Below, piece by piece: positions 1 to 11,495 of a DNA stretch of 64,000 bases. Made by a program: the position numbers and the translations under genes. The notes under the pieces were generated by a model, which saw only the letters and a program-made list of their open reading frames with translations, did not search any database and had not been told where the DNA came from. The stretch covers positions 143,747,349 to 143,811,348 of the forward strand of contig NC_081410.1 in NCBI RefSeq assembly GCF_030272615.1, given 5' to 3'. This DNA comes from Cryptomeria japonica (Eukaryota > Streptophyta > Pinopsida > Cupressales > Cupressaceae). Each line of letters begins with the position of its first letter. Positions within the stretch are counted from its first letter, which is position 1.

Positions 1-299
1 AAATCCAAAATAATTGCAAACCCGTGCTGAAAATGGCCAAAACCCGTGGCCTACACACAAAAATAATGTAGGGGTTTTGAGAAACTTTTAATTTTTTATT
101 AAAAAACAAAATGTTCCTCAAACTCGTACGGGTTTTGAGGAACTTTTTGTTTTTTAAATTGTTTTTAGCTAGGCTTGGTGTTACCAAGCCTATCACATTT
201 TTGAATTTTTAGAACCCACATGGGTTATGAAAAAAATAGTTTTTTTGGGCATGTGGCGACTTTTTTGTTCACCATCTTGATGCACTTATCCAAGTGGTG
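1..299. other. AT-rich non-coding DNA with two short hairpins
   Basis: No coding signal is visible. Two inverted repeats can be read directly: a 10-bp stem at 113-122/134-143 and a perfect 10-bp stem at 170-179/183-192 (TAGGCTTGGT and its complement) with a 3-base loop. Similar GGCTTG...CAAGCC hairpins occur near the ends of the E-family elements (about 28740), so this may be the decayed end of another E copy. That link is inference. Confidence 0.4.
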
Positions 300-1196
300 T
301 TGGTGCAGCTATTGCGGATGGTTCTAATGTGCTTGTTGGTGTTTCCTAATCATACCCTATTTGTCTTGGTGGTCCACATTGATTATTGTGTGAGTTCTTG
401 ATGATCTTCATGGTTTGGTGATATTCTTCATGTTATGTGGTTTTCTTGGTGGTTTAACGTGTTGGGGTTGATCTTGGCAAGATTTCTAGTGGTTGTGTGT
501 GTTTGAGAAGTTCATTTAGGTCCATGCTATGTTATTTATGGCATTGTATTGGTCCAGTGGTTGATTTATGTATCATGTGATGTAATTTTGTAATTAGGTG
601 TTAAGGGTTTGGCCAACCTTGTAGTCAAGGTTGATGATCTATATAAATGAGTGTAATATTCATGTAATTTGGTGTCATAGGTGTTGATTATGCATTATCA
701 GAGAGTGGTGTATGTGCAAATAAGTGAATTCATCTTTCGGTGTGGTGAGCTGAGAAAACTTTGGTGAAGGGCAAACATTTGAGCTTAACTGGAACTATCA
801 TCAGGCATTAGCAGATGTTATTTTTGCAATTCATTCTTTCTGGATTGTAGTCTGAATCTTTTTGTAAGGTAGTGAATCTAAGGGTTGGAGCCTTCTAGGT
901 CATTGTAATTTGAGCAGTGAGATCTAGGTAGTGTGCCTGAATGCATGTGTGTTCCCCATTGAAATATTTACACACACTACTATAGAGTATCATCTTATTG
1001 TGGGTAGGTTCCCACTATGGTTTTTCCATTAACCAAGTTTTCCACATCAAAAATATTCATGTTATGTGTGTTGATGTTATTGTTGCTATATTTCTTTATG
1101 TTGCAGTTAATTAGATATGAGATTGTGCTTAATTGATTTAATATGGTGAAAGTTGATTCACCCCCCCCTCTAAATTTTCCTTGTTGTTGCCAACAT
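300..1196 (+). repeat. Ty1/copia LTR fragment or solo LTR
   Basis: The 3' half aligns by eye with the LTR of element C in this window: a block beginning GAGCTTAAC, a block beginning GAGCAGTGAG, a GGGTAGGTTCCCAC block, then TGATTCAC followed by a C tract and a CCAACA end. A TATA-like box (TATAAATG) sits at 642-649. No primer-binding site follows the CCAACA end at 1196, so this is a solo LTR or a broken copy, not the left LTR of a full element. The 5' edge is uncertain and I found no convincing target duplication. Confidence 0.55.
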
Positions 1197-1442
1197 ACCA
1201 AAGCTACAAATTAGCTAAATAACATAACCCTTAAGACCATGAATATAAATGAATCTATACTTGTAAATAAAAATGAATCCATACATGTATACATACATAA
1301 ATATCATTTATAGGTGATTCACACATGCACTATGACCTCATTTCATAAATCCCCTTAAGACCACGTATAAATGAATCCATACATGTAAATATAAATGAAT
1401 CTATACACATACATACACATATAAATTCAAATCCATACATAC
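1197..1442. repeat. AT-rich spacer with a short imperfect duplication
   Basis: A block containing CCCTTAAGACCA followed by ATAAATGAATC and CATACATGTA motifs occurs at about 1230-1300 and again at about 1352-1440. No gene is visible. It lies between the LTR fragment and element A and may be flank of the E0 remnant into which A inserted. Confidence 0.4.
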
Positions 1443-2988
1443 ATACTGAGAGGGGGGGGGGGATTGAATCAATATATTGAAAAACTGATACAAAGTTCCC
1501 AAACTCAAACTCAGTCAAACAAAGTAAACATATCTCAGTCAAGATCAATATTCATAAGAATACTTGACATCAACTGGTTTAACTATTATGACAACTTTAA
1601 CAGTAAACAACTTCAATCTTGTAAACATAAAAAATGCTTAATCATAACTCAACATATTCATCTCTCAATGCTTCTACATAACATGCCTTATCAAAAATTA
1701 ACCACATCAACAAATAAGATCACAACCACAAAAGCATTCACCACTTGACACAAATGTTGATACTTGGAAAACCCAAATAGGTAAAAACCACGGTGAGATG
1801 AGACTCACAAGGATAGCTATATGAACTCTTCTGAATTTTGCCCTGTTAGGAGCCAAGCCTGTTAAAGCTTTACAATAAGTCCTGTTAAGAACTAATTCCA
1901 GTTAGGAATCACCCAGTTAAGGGATTTACAAATATTCCTTAATGAAAAGCACAATACCCTGTTAGGAGTAACCTCGCTGGAGGATTTAAGAATCCAAGCT
2001 AATGGACCACCTTGTTAGAGGATTTAATGAGTAACCAAGCTTGTTAGAGCTTACCTGGTTAAGGGATTTTACTTATGTTGTAATTGTTAGAAAACAACAG
2101 GTTTTCTTGATCTATCTAAGTAGCACTACATTTGCTTGATCGGATCCTTCTATGCTTCAATCTTCCTTCACTCAAAGTGTAGATCCATTCACCAGTTAGG
2201 CAACTACACAATCAACATGTTTTCTACCAATCTTTCCAACAACCTTTGCAACAACTTCATCAACCTTAAATAGAAATCAATTAGGTCGATAACATAGAAA
2301 AAACCTAATTCTCATCATCGAGATTACAAACAAGTTGGTACAATCTTGACCGTTAGAAATCATGACAATCTCTTCACATTCTTCAAGAAAATTCCAACCA
2401 CTCCATAATCACCACTTCATCAGACTTTGTAAGTCATCACACATTGTGCATTAGATGCAATCCACTTTGCTAATTCCCTAGATAAGAACAAACGTGCCAA
2501 AAAAAATTGAACATATCCTCATTCAATGATCACATGTGAGAGAGGGAAAGAGTTTGTATTAGTCTTTAAAAAGTTGGAAATGCACCTTTCACCTTCTATT
2601 CTTTTTGAAATTTCTGCTCTACACCCACTTTCATGGTTGCCTTGATTATCATACATTGCGTGGGATTTTCTTTTTATGTTGTTTTGTTGAATCCTCTCCT
2701 TGGATTCAGTCTCCAGACGGGTTTAACAACTGATAGGGTTTACCGGTCACATTACATAGAAAGGTTTAACCCTTTACACCTTTACACCGATTCAACTCAC
2801 AAACTTTACATACTACATACCGGTTTACAACATCTTCCATAAAGCTATTCTTACCGATTACTAGCAAATATCAAAAACAACAATATCAACAATAACATGA
2901 ATACCATTACTAGTTCAATTGACATCAATGAAAACATATCATTAATGAAATCTCTATGCAAAATACCAACAAACTTAAAATGCCAACA
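1443..2988 (-). repeat. Element A 3' LTR (left side)
   Basis: From about 1450 it matches 15140-16528 closely, starting at the shared AATCA(A/G)TATATTGAAAAAC. It ends at 2988 with ...TGCCAACA, the complement of the canonical TGTTGGCA start. About 190 bp near 2532-2725 do not match the roughly 60 bp at the same place in the other LTR. The terminal part before the G tract (about 1443) is not recognisable. Confidence 0.85.
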
Positions 2989-3321
2989 ATCTCCCCCTTT
3001 GGCATTGATGGAAATACAAATATCAACGCCTCTAATTGCTGCTGAGATTGGTGAATAAAAATCCTGGTTTACATTACCAAGTATTCACCTTGCTCTATCT
3101 GTCTTCAACTTGCTGCGAGTTCACCTAATCAAACACATAATTCTTCTCCTCAATCACATAATTCTTCTCCCCCTTTGACAACAATGCCAAAGTGAAAGTA
3201 AAACATGTAATTCTTCTCTCACTGTGATGTTGATGCTCCCCCTATGGAATACATCCACTTCTTCATCAATCCATGTAAAATTTTGGAAGTAATTCAGGGA
3301 CTGATGCAATCAACATCATGC
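2989..3321 (-). other. Element A polypurine tract and 3' untranslated region
   Basis: Read on minus, AAAGGGGGAGAT directly precedes the LTR start at 2988, which is the expected plus-strand priming site. Two more CTCCCC(C)TTTG motifs lie at about 3168 and 3236 on the plus strand. No coding signal is seen between the tract and the end of the RNase H frame. Confidence 0.7.
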
Positions 3322-4145
3322 TTAACTAACTTCATGAAGAGGGATAACCCCCAATTGACTTCTAAGATACTCGAAAGTGGTCTTAGGTAGAGGTTTGGTA
3401 AAGATATCTGTAAGGTACTCCTTGGTAGAGACATGCTCCAAGATGACATCTTTACTTTGAACTTTTTCCCTCAAGAAGTGATATTTCAATTCAATGTGCT
3501 TAGTCCTTGCATGCAAAACATGATTTTTAGAAATGTTTATTGCACTTGTATTATCACACAAAATCTTTATTGGTTATGAGATTTCCATCTTCAAACCTTC
3601 CAAAATGTGCCTCATCCACATAGCTTGTGTGCAATTCATATAAGTTGCTACATACTTAGCTTCAGCAGTAGATTGTGAAGTGCAAATCTGCTTTTTGCTA
3701 CTCCATGAGACAGGCCTTCCTCCTAGAAAGAATGCTCGACTAGTAGTACTCTTCCGGTCATCAATATTTCCTGCCCAATTAGCATATGTGTATGCTTTCA
3801 AATCAAAATTTCCACCATATGGATACCATAACCCATAGTGAATAGTACCTTTCAGATATCTAAAAATTCTTTTGGTTGCCATTAGATGTGCCTCCTTTGG
3901 ATTCTTTTGAAATCTAGCAACAATACCAACTGCATGGGCAATATCGATCGATTGTGAACAACATAGTGTAATTTGCCAATCATTGACCTGTGTTCCTTTA
4001 TATCTACAAACTTAGATGCATCTTCCTTGGACAATTTACAACATGTAACCATTGGGGTTCCAACTGGTTTACAGTCACTCATACTGAAAGTCTTCAAAAC
4101 CTCTTTCACATACTCGGATTGAGTAATGAAAATACCATTCTTCAT
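3322..4145 (-). pseudogene. Element A RNase H and end of pol (broken)
   Basis: Three minus-strand frames (4145-3882, 3882-3574, 3561-3322) together cover the end of a copia pol protein: the RT connection segment, then the RNase H region with NIDDRKST, SWSSKKQ and STAEAKY, then the terminal TKHIELKYHFLRE and DIFTKPLPK motifs. RNase H would remove the RNA template during reverse transcription. The usual YTDADWAG motif reads YTYANWAG, so its first catalytic aspartate is lost. Two frame changes also break it. It follows the RT fragments directly in element A. Confidence 0.85.
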
Positions 4146-5279
4146 CTATTGTATCTGTAAGCCTATGGAATTTTTTATTTCCCCTACTAATGACATCTCA
4201 AATTCATTCTTCATTTCATCTGCAAAATAATTACTCATGTCATCATTACCTCCGAATATAATGTCGTCTACAAATACTTCACTGACCAGTATCTCATCTC
4301 CTTCAGACTTGAGATAAATGTTGCTATCATCACTAGTTCTAGTAAAGCCTATCTTCATCAGATGAGTATGAAGTTGTTCATACCATGCTTTGGGTGCTTG
4401 CTTTAATCCATACAAGGCTTTATGCAATTTGCATACCATGTCTTCCTTATTTGTCAATGCATAACCATCAAGCTACTCTATATAAACCTCTTCTTCTAGT
4501 ATTCCATTCAAGAATGCAGACTTAACATCCATCTGGTATACCTTGAACTTCTTATGAGTTGCAAATGCAAGCAATGTTCTGACACTTTCCAGTCTTTCTA
4601 CTAGTGCAAAAGTTTCTCCATAGTCTTCTCCTTCTTCTTGTGCATAACCGTTGCATACTAATCTTGCCTTATTGCGAATTACAACACCATCTTCATTTAA
4701 TTTGTTTCTGAACACCCATTTAGTACCTATAACATTCTTGTTTACCGGCCAAGGTACCAGGGTCTAAGTGTTGTTCTTCTCAATTTGATCCAACTCCTCC
4801 TCCATAGCTTTCACCCACTGATCATCACCAAATGCCTCCTTAGCACTTCTAGGTTCAAAGGTGGAGATCATGCAAGAGTTCTCTCTTATTCTCCTTCTAG
4901 TTAGTACACCAACATCCTTATCCCCAATTATCTGTTCAAGACTATGATTCAGTCTCACATACCTAGGAATAACATGATCATTCTCTTCAGGTTCAGTTTC
5001 ATCATTGTCATTTTCCTCTGAATTTATTTGTTTCGGTTGAACAAGTACATCAGGATTTTTTTTACCGGTTTCTGATTTAATAGTTTCAGGTTCCAAAAGC
5101 AAAATGCAAGGATCTTCATCCTTCTTCTCAGAACTGGTTCCTTCTAAAATTTCAGGACACTCTTTTAACACGAACATCAACACTTTCAACAATTTTCTAT
5201 GTCTGGTTGTTGAAGCATTTATAGGCCTTGCTCTTGGTGGAATAGCCAATAAATATGCCTTCATCACTCTTAGCTTCAA
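4146..5279 (-). pseudogene. Element A reverse transcriptase (broken)
   Basis: Fragments at 5279-4764, 4715-4473 and 4457-4146 match the copia reverse transcriptase: the entry segment (EAFGDDQWVKAMEEELDQI), RNKARLVCNGYAQEEG, QMDVKSAFLNG, YGLKQAPKAWYEQL and the catalytic FVDDIIFGG. The enzyme would copy element RNA into cDNA. The VDD active-site aspartates survive, but stop codons and frame changes separate the pieces (around 4740 and 4460). About 100 variable residues precede the RT domain, as usual in copia. Confidence 0.88.
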
Positions 5280-6087
5280 ACTTGCTTATGTAATCACATC
5301 TTTTAATAAAACATTTGCATCCAAATATCTTAAAATAGCTAACATTAGGTAATCTCCCATTCCAGTACTCATATGGGGTCTTGTCCTTACCTTTTTTCAC
5401 TAGAACTCGGTTCATTGTGTAAACAACTGTACTTACAGCCTCTTTCCAAAATTTTTTTGATACACCTCCTTGTATCAACATAGTCCTAACAACTTTAACC
5501 ACTGACCAGTTGTTTCTCTCTACTATACCATTTTGTTGTGGTGTCCTTGGTGCAGAAAGTTGTCGCTTGATACCATTATCATCACAATATTTAGTGAACT
5601 CTGCAGAAGTGAATTAACCACCTTGATGTGTTCTTAGACATTTTATCTTTTTTCCACTCTCTTTCTCAGCTAAGGCTTTGAATGCCTTGAATTTACCAAA
5701 ATCTTCATTCTTATCCTTCAAGAATGTGACCCACATCATCCTTGAACAATCATCAGTGAAGATCATGAAGTATCTGTCACCTTGAAGGCTTCTTGTTCTT
5801 ATTGGTCCACATAGATCTGTATGAACCAAATATAACAAGTGCTCTGCTAAGAAGGACTTGCTCTTAAAAGTTGAAGAAGTCATCTTTCCTAGTTGACATT
5901 CTTTACAAAGAGCATTAACTAGTTTGTCTAGCTGAGGCAAATCTCTTACTGTCTTAGACTTTCTTATATTAACAATATTGTCAAAATTTATATGACAAAA
6001 TCTCCTATGCCAAAGCTAGCTATCATCTATTTTTGCAATCAAACAGTTTCTAACTTTAGGATTAAGATGAAATAGATTACCTCCGGT
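5197..6087 (-). pseudogene. Element A integrase (broken)
   Basis: Fragments 5940-5614 and 5502-5197 carry the integrase core. HTDLCGPI holds the first catalytic aspartate. The second region, normally SDQGG in this family, reads THQGG, so that aspartate is replaced by histidine. The downstream QQNG..ER motif with the catalytic glutamate is readable in another frame near 5530. After it come KFWKEAV, TPYEYWNG and FKIFGCKCF. The upstream 5941-6087 segment holds the GAG-pre-integrase zinc region in a broken frame. Integrase would join cDNA to chromosomal DNA; this copy cannot. Confidence 0.85.
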
Positions 6088-7428
6088 CTATTTCCTGGTT
6101 GCAATCAATTCACCTTTGTTGTCAAAGATTTTGCACATTCCATTTCTAAACTCGAGTGGGTATCCTCTGTCATTAAGTTGTGCCACACTTAAAATATTGT
6201 GCTTTAGGCCTTCAACCCAATAGACATCGTCAGCACTTCTCTTCCCATTAAGAGAAATAACTCCCTTACTTTTAACCATATAGGGTGAGTCATTGCCAAA
6301 TCTGATAACACTGCCATCAAATTCTTTTAGGGAAAGAAATTTTCTCCGATCACCAGTCATGTGATGTGAACAACCACTATCAATGATCCAATCATCAGAG
6401 TTATCCATTCTGGACACTAGTGCCTTTTGATCTGATATTTCTTCCTTAATAGCTACAAACACAATATCTTCACTAGCATCATCATCAGATTCTTCATCAG
6501 TAATACCACTATCAATAGCTACAAGACAATCTCTCTTTCCTTTACCCTTGTACTTCTTAAATTTGTCTTTCTTGTATTCATTTTCACCATTAGGGAGATT
6601 TGTTGTTATATGACCAATCTTGTCACATGTAAAACATTTTAAAGGTAGCTTACCTCTATATTTACCAGTGCCTCTAGGCAGTCGTTTTGCCAACAATGTT
6701 TCAAGTTCCACTAAGTTGTGTTCATCTTCAACATCTCTGTAGGATCTAGATTCATAGTTATGGCCGATATCTCTAATTATTCTCATAGATGGGTTAGAGA
6801 CAAAATCTCTAAATGCAGATTCTGAGTTTTGTACACTACCATCATAGCCATTTAGTTCAAAAGCAGTAAGTTTGCCAGTAATAGAGTCAAGAGTTACCTT
6901 TGTCTTGTCAATGGATTTCAACTCCTGAATAGCTGCAACTCAGATAGCATAGACCGGTAGCAGGGTTCTTAGTACCTTACTGATTACTATGACATCTTCC
7001 ACTTTCCCTCCTACACTCTTTATCTCACCAACTATCTCTTTAATCCTTTGATCGTACTGTTGGATATTCTCACCTTCAGACATTCTCATGTCATCAAACT
7101 TTCCTCTTAAACTCTCCTCTTTAGCAATCTTAACATGTTCATCACTGCTATAAATCTCTTCTAATTTATTCCATACTTCATATGCTGTTTCAAGACCATG
7201 AACATCAACATATTCAGCATCAAACAGGGAACTGATAATGGCTTCTAATGCCTGGTGATTTTCTTGTTGTTCTTTCTTCTGATAATCAATCAGGGGTCCA
7301 GTAGGTGTAGTATACTTATTTTCTATATGATCCCAATATTGACTACCAAGACTCTTAATGTAAATCTTCATTCTGTCACTCCATATTCTATAGTTATCTT
7401 TGTTGAACTTCGGACCTTTCTTCATCAT
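6088..7428 (-). pseudogene. Element A gag and protease (broken)
   Basis: Frame 7428-6940 (162 residues) is the copia Gag N-terminus: NYRIWSDRMK, then LRGKFDDMRM and a helical capsid-like segment. Frame 6921-6088 (277 residues) continues it. A zinc knuckle near residues 96-109 starts CFTCDKIGH but its last cysteine is leucine. The aspartic protease follows with DSGCSHHMTG near residue 181. Gag would form the particle and protease would cut the polyprotein. A frame change lies between the two frames near 6930. Confidence 0.88.
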
Positions 7429-7485
7429 GATCTACAAGATCTTTTCCTCAAGCTGTTAGGCTTTTAGATTAAGAGGACCTGAGTT

Positions 7486-7497
7486 GCTCTGATACCA
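7486..7497 (-). promoter_or_regulatory. Element A primer-binding site
   Basis: On minus it reads TGGTATCAGAGC, complementary to the 3' end of initiator tRNA-Met, two bases after the LTR edge at 7500. It primes minus-strand DNA synthesis in copia elements. Confidence 0.9.
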
Positions 7498-7499
7498 AT

Positions 7500-7557
7500 T
7501 GATGGTATGATGAAAGAATAAGTATCTGGTAGAATACTAAGAGGGGGGGGGTGAATC
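7500..7557 (-). repeat. Element A 5' LTR, outer part
   Basis: Begins (plus strand) TGATGGTATG directly after the primer-binding site and runs through a G tract to GTGAATC. It is cut at 7557 by the start of element B and resumes at 15140. Confidence 0.85.
7553..7557. other. Target-site duplication GAATC of element B (left)
   Basis: GAATC here and at 15135-15139 flank element B exactly. A 5-bp direct repeat is what copia integrase produces. Confidence 0.93.
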
Positions 7558-9041
7558 TGTTGGCATTTCAATAAGATTGCTGATATGAGGATATTGAGAA
7601 GGTTGTTGGAGATTATTGATATAACTAAGAAAGGATGATTACTGTCTTAATAATATTATTTTGTCATTGATGTCAAGCAATTGATTTTTTGATTCAGTAT
7701 GATGTTGCCATATCTTAAAGAGTATGTTTTGATGAGTATAAAGATGTCGGTAAGTGACACAGAATGAAGGGAAGTAATAAGTTATTCATGGGCAACTATT
7801 ACCGAGTTAGACAGTGATGAGATTTTGTTGTTTTGATTGTTTTGATATCCTATAGATGTGTACTCATTGACTAAATTTGAATAAAAATGATTTCATTCAG
7901 TAGATGAATAAAGGTTTGATACTGTTCTATGTTACCGATTAAGAAGCTAGTCGGTAAACACTAAGGTTATCGATATCAGTTAAAGAAGGCAAAATGTCTA
8001 CCGAGTAAAGTTCAGTATTAACTGAGTAACAACTGAGCAGTAACAGAATGCATTGGATGAATAAAAGAATTATTAAATGAAGGATACCAATGAGCTGGAG
8101 ATGTATAGATGATTGGTATGTCATGCAAGAAGTTTGTTGAGGATCTACGACAATGAAAATACAAGAGTTAGATCCACAATGCAGATTGAACGGTCATAAC
8201 CTAGCACAAGTACCAAGGAAGGAATACAAGTTCCAAGGTGAGATAAATATTTTTCAAATCAAAGGATTCAGTGAACCTAGTCAAGTATGATGATCTAATG
8301 GCTAAGATTGATCATGGGAAATGTGATCAAGGAGATTAAGCGGTCAGGAATTGCTTATAAATGAGGAATTGTTGATAAACAATCATGCGGGCAAATAGAA
8401 GAACAGTGATGCTGCTGTAGTGATCACCGAGCACCGAAGATTGAAGATCTGATTAGAGAATAGATTGAGAAGCCCAGCAAGGAGCAAGATAAGTCTTATG
8501 ACAAGATTATTTTGAGCACATAGAGTCCGCTTTAGCATTTCAGATGTGAAGTTGTAGATATATTTTATTACTCTTATTTTATTTTGTAAGTAACAGAAAA
8601 TCTCTTAACTGAGTAGACCTAACAGTCTTATTTGTAAAACCTCTAGCAAGGTAACATTCTAGTTGAGTGTTTGAAATCCTTTGACAAGGTCACTTCTAAC
8701 AAAGTGGAAGATTCTAACAGATCTGAGGGAAATCCCTTAACTGGGTCACATCTAGCAATGTGTTTATGTAATCTGTAATAGGATTGGCTTTTAACCGAGC
8801 ATACTCTAGAAGGGTATATTTCTTAGTGGGTCTAAAATCCCATAGTGGTTTTTCCCTATTTGGGTTTCCATGTTAAATCTGGTGTTAAATGTGTTGTGAT
8901 GTTTTAAGTGTATCTGTTTATGAGTTTGAATGATTTACAGTCCTTGTTGCATATTCAAGTAAAGGCTACCAAGGTTGAATCTGATGAATATATTGCAGAT
9001 AGAGTTTATATGATTCACCCCCCCCTCTCATCTAACTAACA
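7558..9041 (+). repeat. Element B 5' LTR
   Basis: Starts TGTTGGCATTTC and ends ...CTAACTAACA immediately before ATTGGTATCAGAGC. It contains a TATA-like box and ends with TGATTCAC, a C tract and CTCTCATC. Confidence 0.95.
8356..8363 (+). promoter_or_regulatory. Probable TATA box in element B 5' LTR
   Basis: TATAAATG in the context GCTTATAAATGAGGAATTG is the best TATA match in the LTR and lies in the expected middle part. The 3' LTR keeps it at 14445-14452. Confidence 0.55.
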
Positions 9042-9043
9042 AT

Positions 9044-9055
9044 TGGTATCAGAGC
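9044..9055 (+). promoter_or_regulatory. Element B primer-binding site
   Basis: TGGTATCAGAGC, two bases after the 5' LTR, complementary to the 3' end of initiator tRNA-Met. Confidence 0.93.
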
Positions 9056-9104
9056 TTTGGACTTCGAAAGAAAAGTTTAAAGGAACTTGAGGCAAGATCT
9101 GAAG

Positions 9105-10139
9105 ATGTATAAGAGGGATGCACCAAAGCTGAACAAGTCAAGTTTTTCCACATGGCAGAAAAGGATGAAGCTGCATTTATCAGCAATCGGAGAATATGCA
9201 ACATATTATCTAGAGAATGATTACATTGCACCTAGCACCTACCCTATGATGATGGAAGAGATAAAGGCAAAGAAAGAACATATTCAAGCATTGACCAACT
9301 CAGAGTTTAATGATCTGGAAGGATGTAATGATGCCAAAGCAATGTGTAATAAGCTCATATCTGTGGATAGTGGTGATGAACATGTTCAAAGAGAAAAAGT
9401 AGACAGTCTAAGAGGTCAAATTGAATCCATGAGAATGAATTAAGGTGAGAACATAATTCAATATAGTACAAGGTTAAAGGAAAGTGTCAATCAAATCAAA
9501 GGAGCAACAGGAACTATTGAAGAAAAGGATATAACAAGTAAGTTGCTTAGAACACTTCTACTTGCTTATGCCATTCGAGTCTCTACAATTAATGAATTAA
9601 GGTCTGTACCAAACATGCCAGTCTCTTTGGATGCTACTATCGGTAAGCTACATGCATTTGAGTTAAGTAATTTTGATAACAGTGGGTCTTCGGTAAATAA
9701 AGTTGAAACTACATTCAGTTCTTTTCATCTTGGTGAATCTGATGATTACAATGATAGAGTGTATAAGTATGCTGAAGGAAATCATAGTGGAGCAAGTGAG
9801 AGATTTTGCAAAAACATGGAAGAAGTACACAAACTATATGAGGAAATCAGAAAGCAAGAAGAGTTTGAAGCATTATTAGCCAAAAGGTTACCGAGAGGCA
9901 AAGGTAAGTATAAAGGAAAGTTACCTTTGAAATGTTTTAACTATGAAAAAATAAGACATATGGCTTCGAACTATCCTGACAAAGAATCTAGTGAAAAGGG
10001 AGAATACCGAGATGACAGATAGAAAGACAATCATTATAGAAGGCATCGAGACTTCAGAAGGAGAGATAAAAAGACATGCCTAGTAGCTGATGAGGAATCC
10101 AACGATGATAAATCTGATGGGACTGAGACAGAGGAAGTT
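9105..10139 (+). pseudogene. Element B gag (broken)
   Basis: The ATG at 9105 (MYKRDAPKLNKSSFSTW) is the likely start, shortly after the primer-binding site. The frame runs to a stop at about 9441, then resumes at 9543-10022. Gag features are SLRGQIESMRM, a segment matching other copia gags here (LLAKRLPRGKGKYKG) and a zinc knuckle. The knuckle reads CFNYEKIRH...NYP, so its second and last cysteines are tyrosines and metal binding is unlikely. A basic, charged tail follows. Gag would package the RNA. At least two stops disable it. Confidence 0.85.
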
Positions 10140-10145
10140 GTATAT

Positions 10146-10469
10146 GTGGCTATCAAAGATGGATCAGATAAAGAAAGGTATGAGGAAAAAGCCTTAATAT
10201 CTCACATAAATAATAATGATTCTTGGATCATAGATAGTGGTTGCTCACATCACATGACAGGTGATAAACACAAGTTTGTTAAATTAGAAGACTATGATGG
10301 AGGTTATATAAGATTTGGTAATGATGCACCGTGTCTGGTGAAAGGTAAAGGTTCTATCACACTTCTTAACAATGCTAAATGTGATGATGTATATTGGGTT
10401 GAAGGTTTGAAATACAATTTGTTGAGTGTAGCACAGCTAAACAATACAAGATACCGAATAGAATTTTAG
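10146..10469 (+). pseudogene. Element B protease segment
   Basis: A 107-residue frame with the aspartic protease motif DSGCSHHMTGD near residue 30, then RFGNDAPC and VEGLKYNLLSVAQL, the conserved region before the integrase. It would be part of one polyprotein but is now cut by a stop at about 10467. Confidence 0.88.
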
Positions 10470-10505
10470 AAGGGAATTGTCAAAGTTCATGACAAACATG
10501 GAAAG

Positions 10506-11495
10506 TTGGCTGCTACCGGGACTCAAACAAGAGGTAATACATTTCATCTTGACTCAACTTTGAAAAATTGTCTGTATGCAAAAATAAAAGATACCTGGTT
10601 ATGGCATAAAAGGTTTTGTCATGTAAATTTTGATAACCTGATCAAAATAAGTAAGAAGCACCGAGTAAGAGGTCTACCGAGCTTGGAAAAACCTGAGAAT
10701 GCAATGTGCCGAGGATGCCAGATGGGTAAGATGACAAGATCAAGCTTTACAAGTAAGTCCTACACTTCTAAAGGAATTTTAGATCTTGTGCACACTGATC
10801 TTTGTGGTCCTATCAAAGTTCAAAGTTATTATGGTGATAAATACTTCATATTATTTATGGATGATTACTCAAGGATGATGTCAGCTATGTTTTTAAAAGA
10901 AAAATCAGAAGCCTTTCAAATGTTCAAATGGTACAAGGCAAGAGTTGAAAATGAAACAGGAAGACAACTAAAATGTCTAAGATCTGATAGAGGAGGAGAA
11001 TTCACTTCTGATGAATTTAACCTATTTTGCAATGATCATGGTATAAAGAGACAAGTGTCTGCACCGAGAACACCACAACAAAATGGGATAGTTGAAAGAA
11101 GAAATAGATCAATTGTAGATTGTGCTAAAACCCTGATGATAGAAAAGAGGGTACCTCAAACATTTTGGAGAGAAGCAATCAACACTGCAGTTTACACCCT
11201 AAACCGAGTACAACTGAAGAAAGGAACTTTGAAGACACCATATGAAATCTGGTATGACAAGAAACCTAATGTAAGTTATTTTAAAATATTTGGAAGTAGA
11301 TGTTATGTTCACAAAGATGACAGAAATGGAAAGTTTGATCAGAAAAGCGAGGAAGGAACATTTCTTGGTTATTCTTCTAGAAGTAAAGCATTTAAATGTC
11401 TGGTCAAATCATCTAACAAAATAGTGGAAAGTGCAAATGTGAAAATTGATGAATTTGCAGAAAGAAATGATGAAGGAAATTCCAAAGAACCATAA
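10506..11495 (+). pseudogene. Element B integrase
   Basis: A 329-residue open frame. The zinc-binding N-terminus is seen as WLWHKRFCHVNF (H..H) and CRGCQMGK (C..C) at about residues 32-75. The core keeps all three catalytic positions: HTDLCGP, SDRGGEF and QQNGIVERR. The C-terminal part has TPYEIWY and FKIFGSRCY. This is the best preserved integrase in the window. Frame breaks before and after it still prevent a full polyprotein. Confidence 0.92.

Noticed and set aside
300-1196. Left LTR of a full-length copia element
   Set aside because: The end at 1196 is not followed by a tRNA primer-binding site or gag; it is a solo or broken LTR.
1464-2842. Frames of 69-94 codons on plus
   Set aside because: They fall inside the LTR of element A, opposite to its sense strand.
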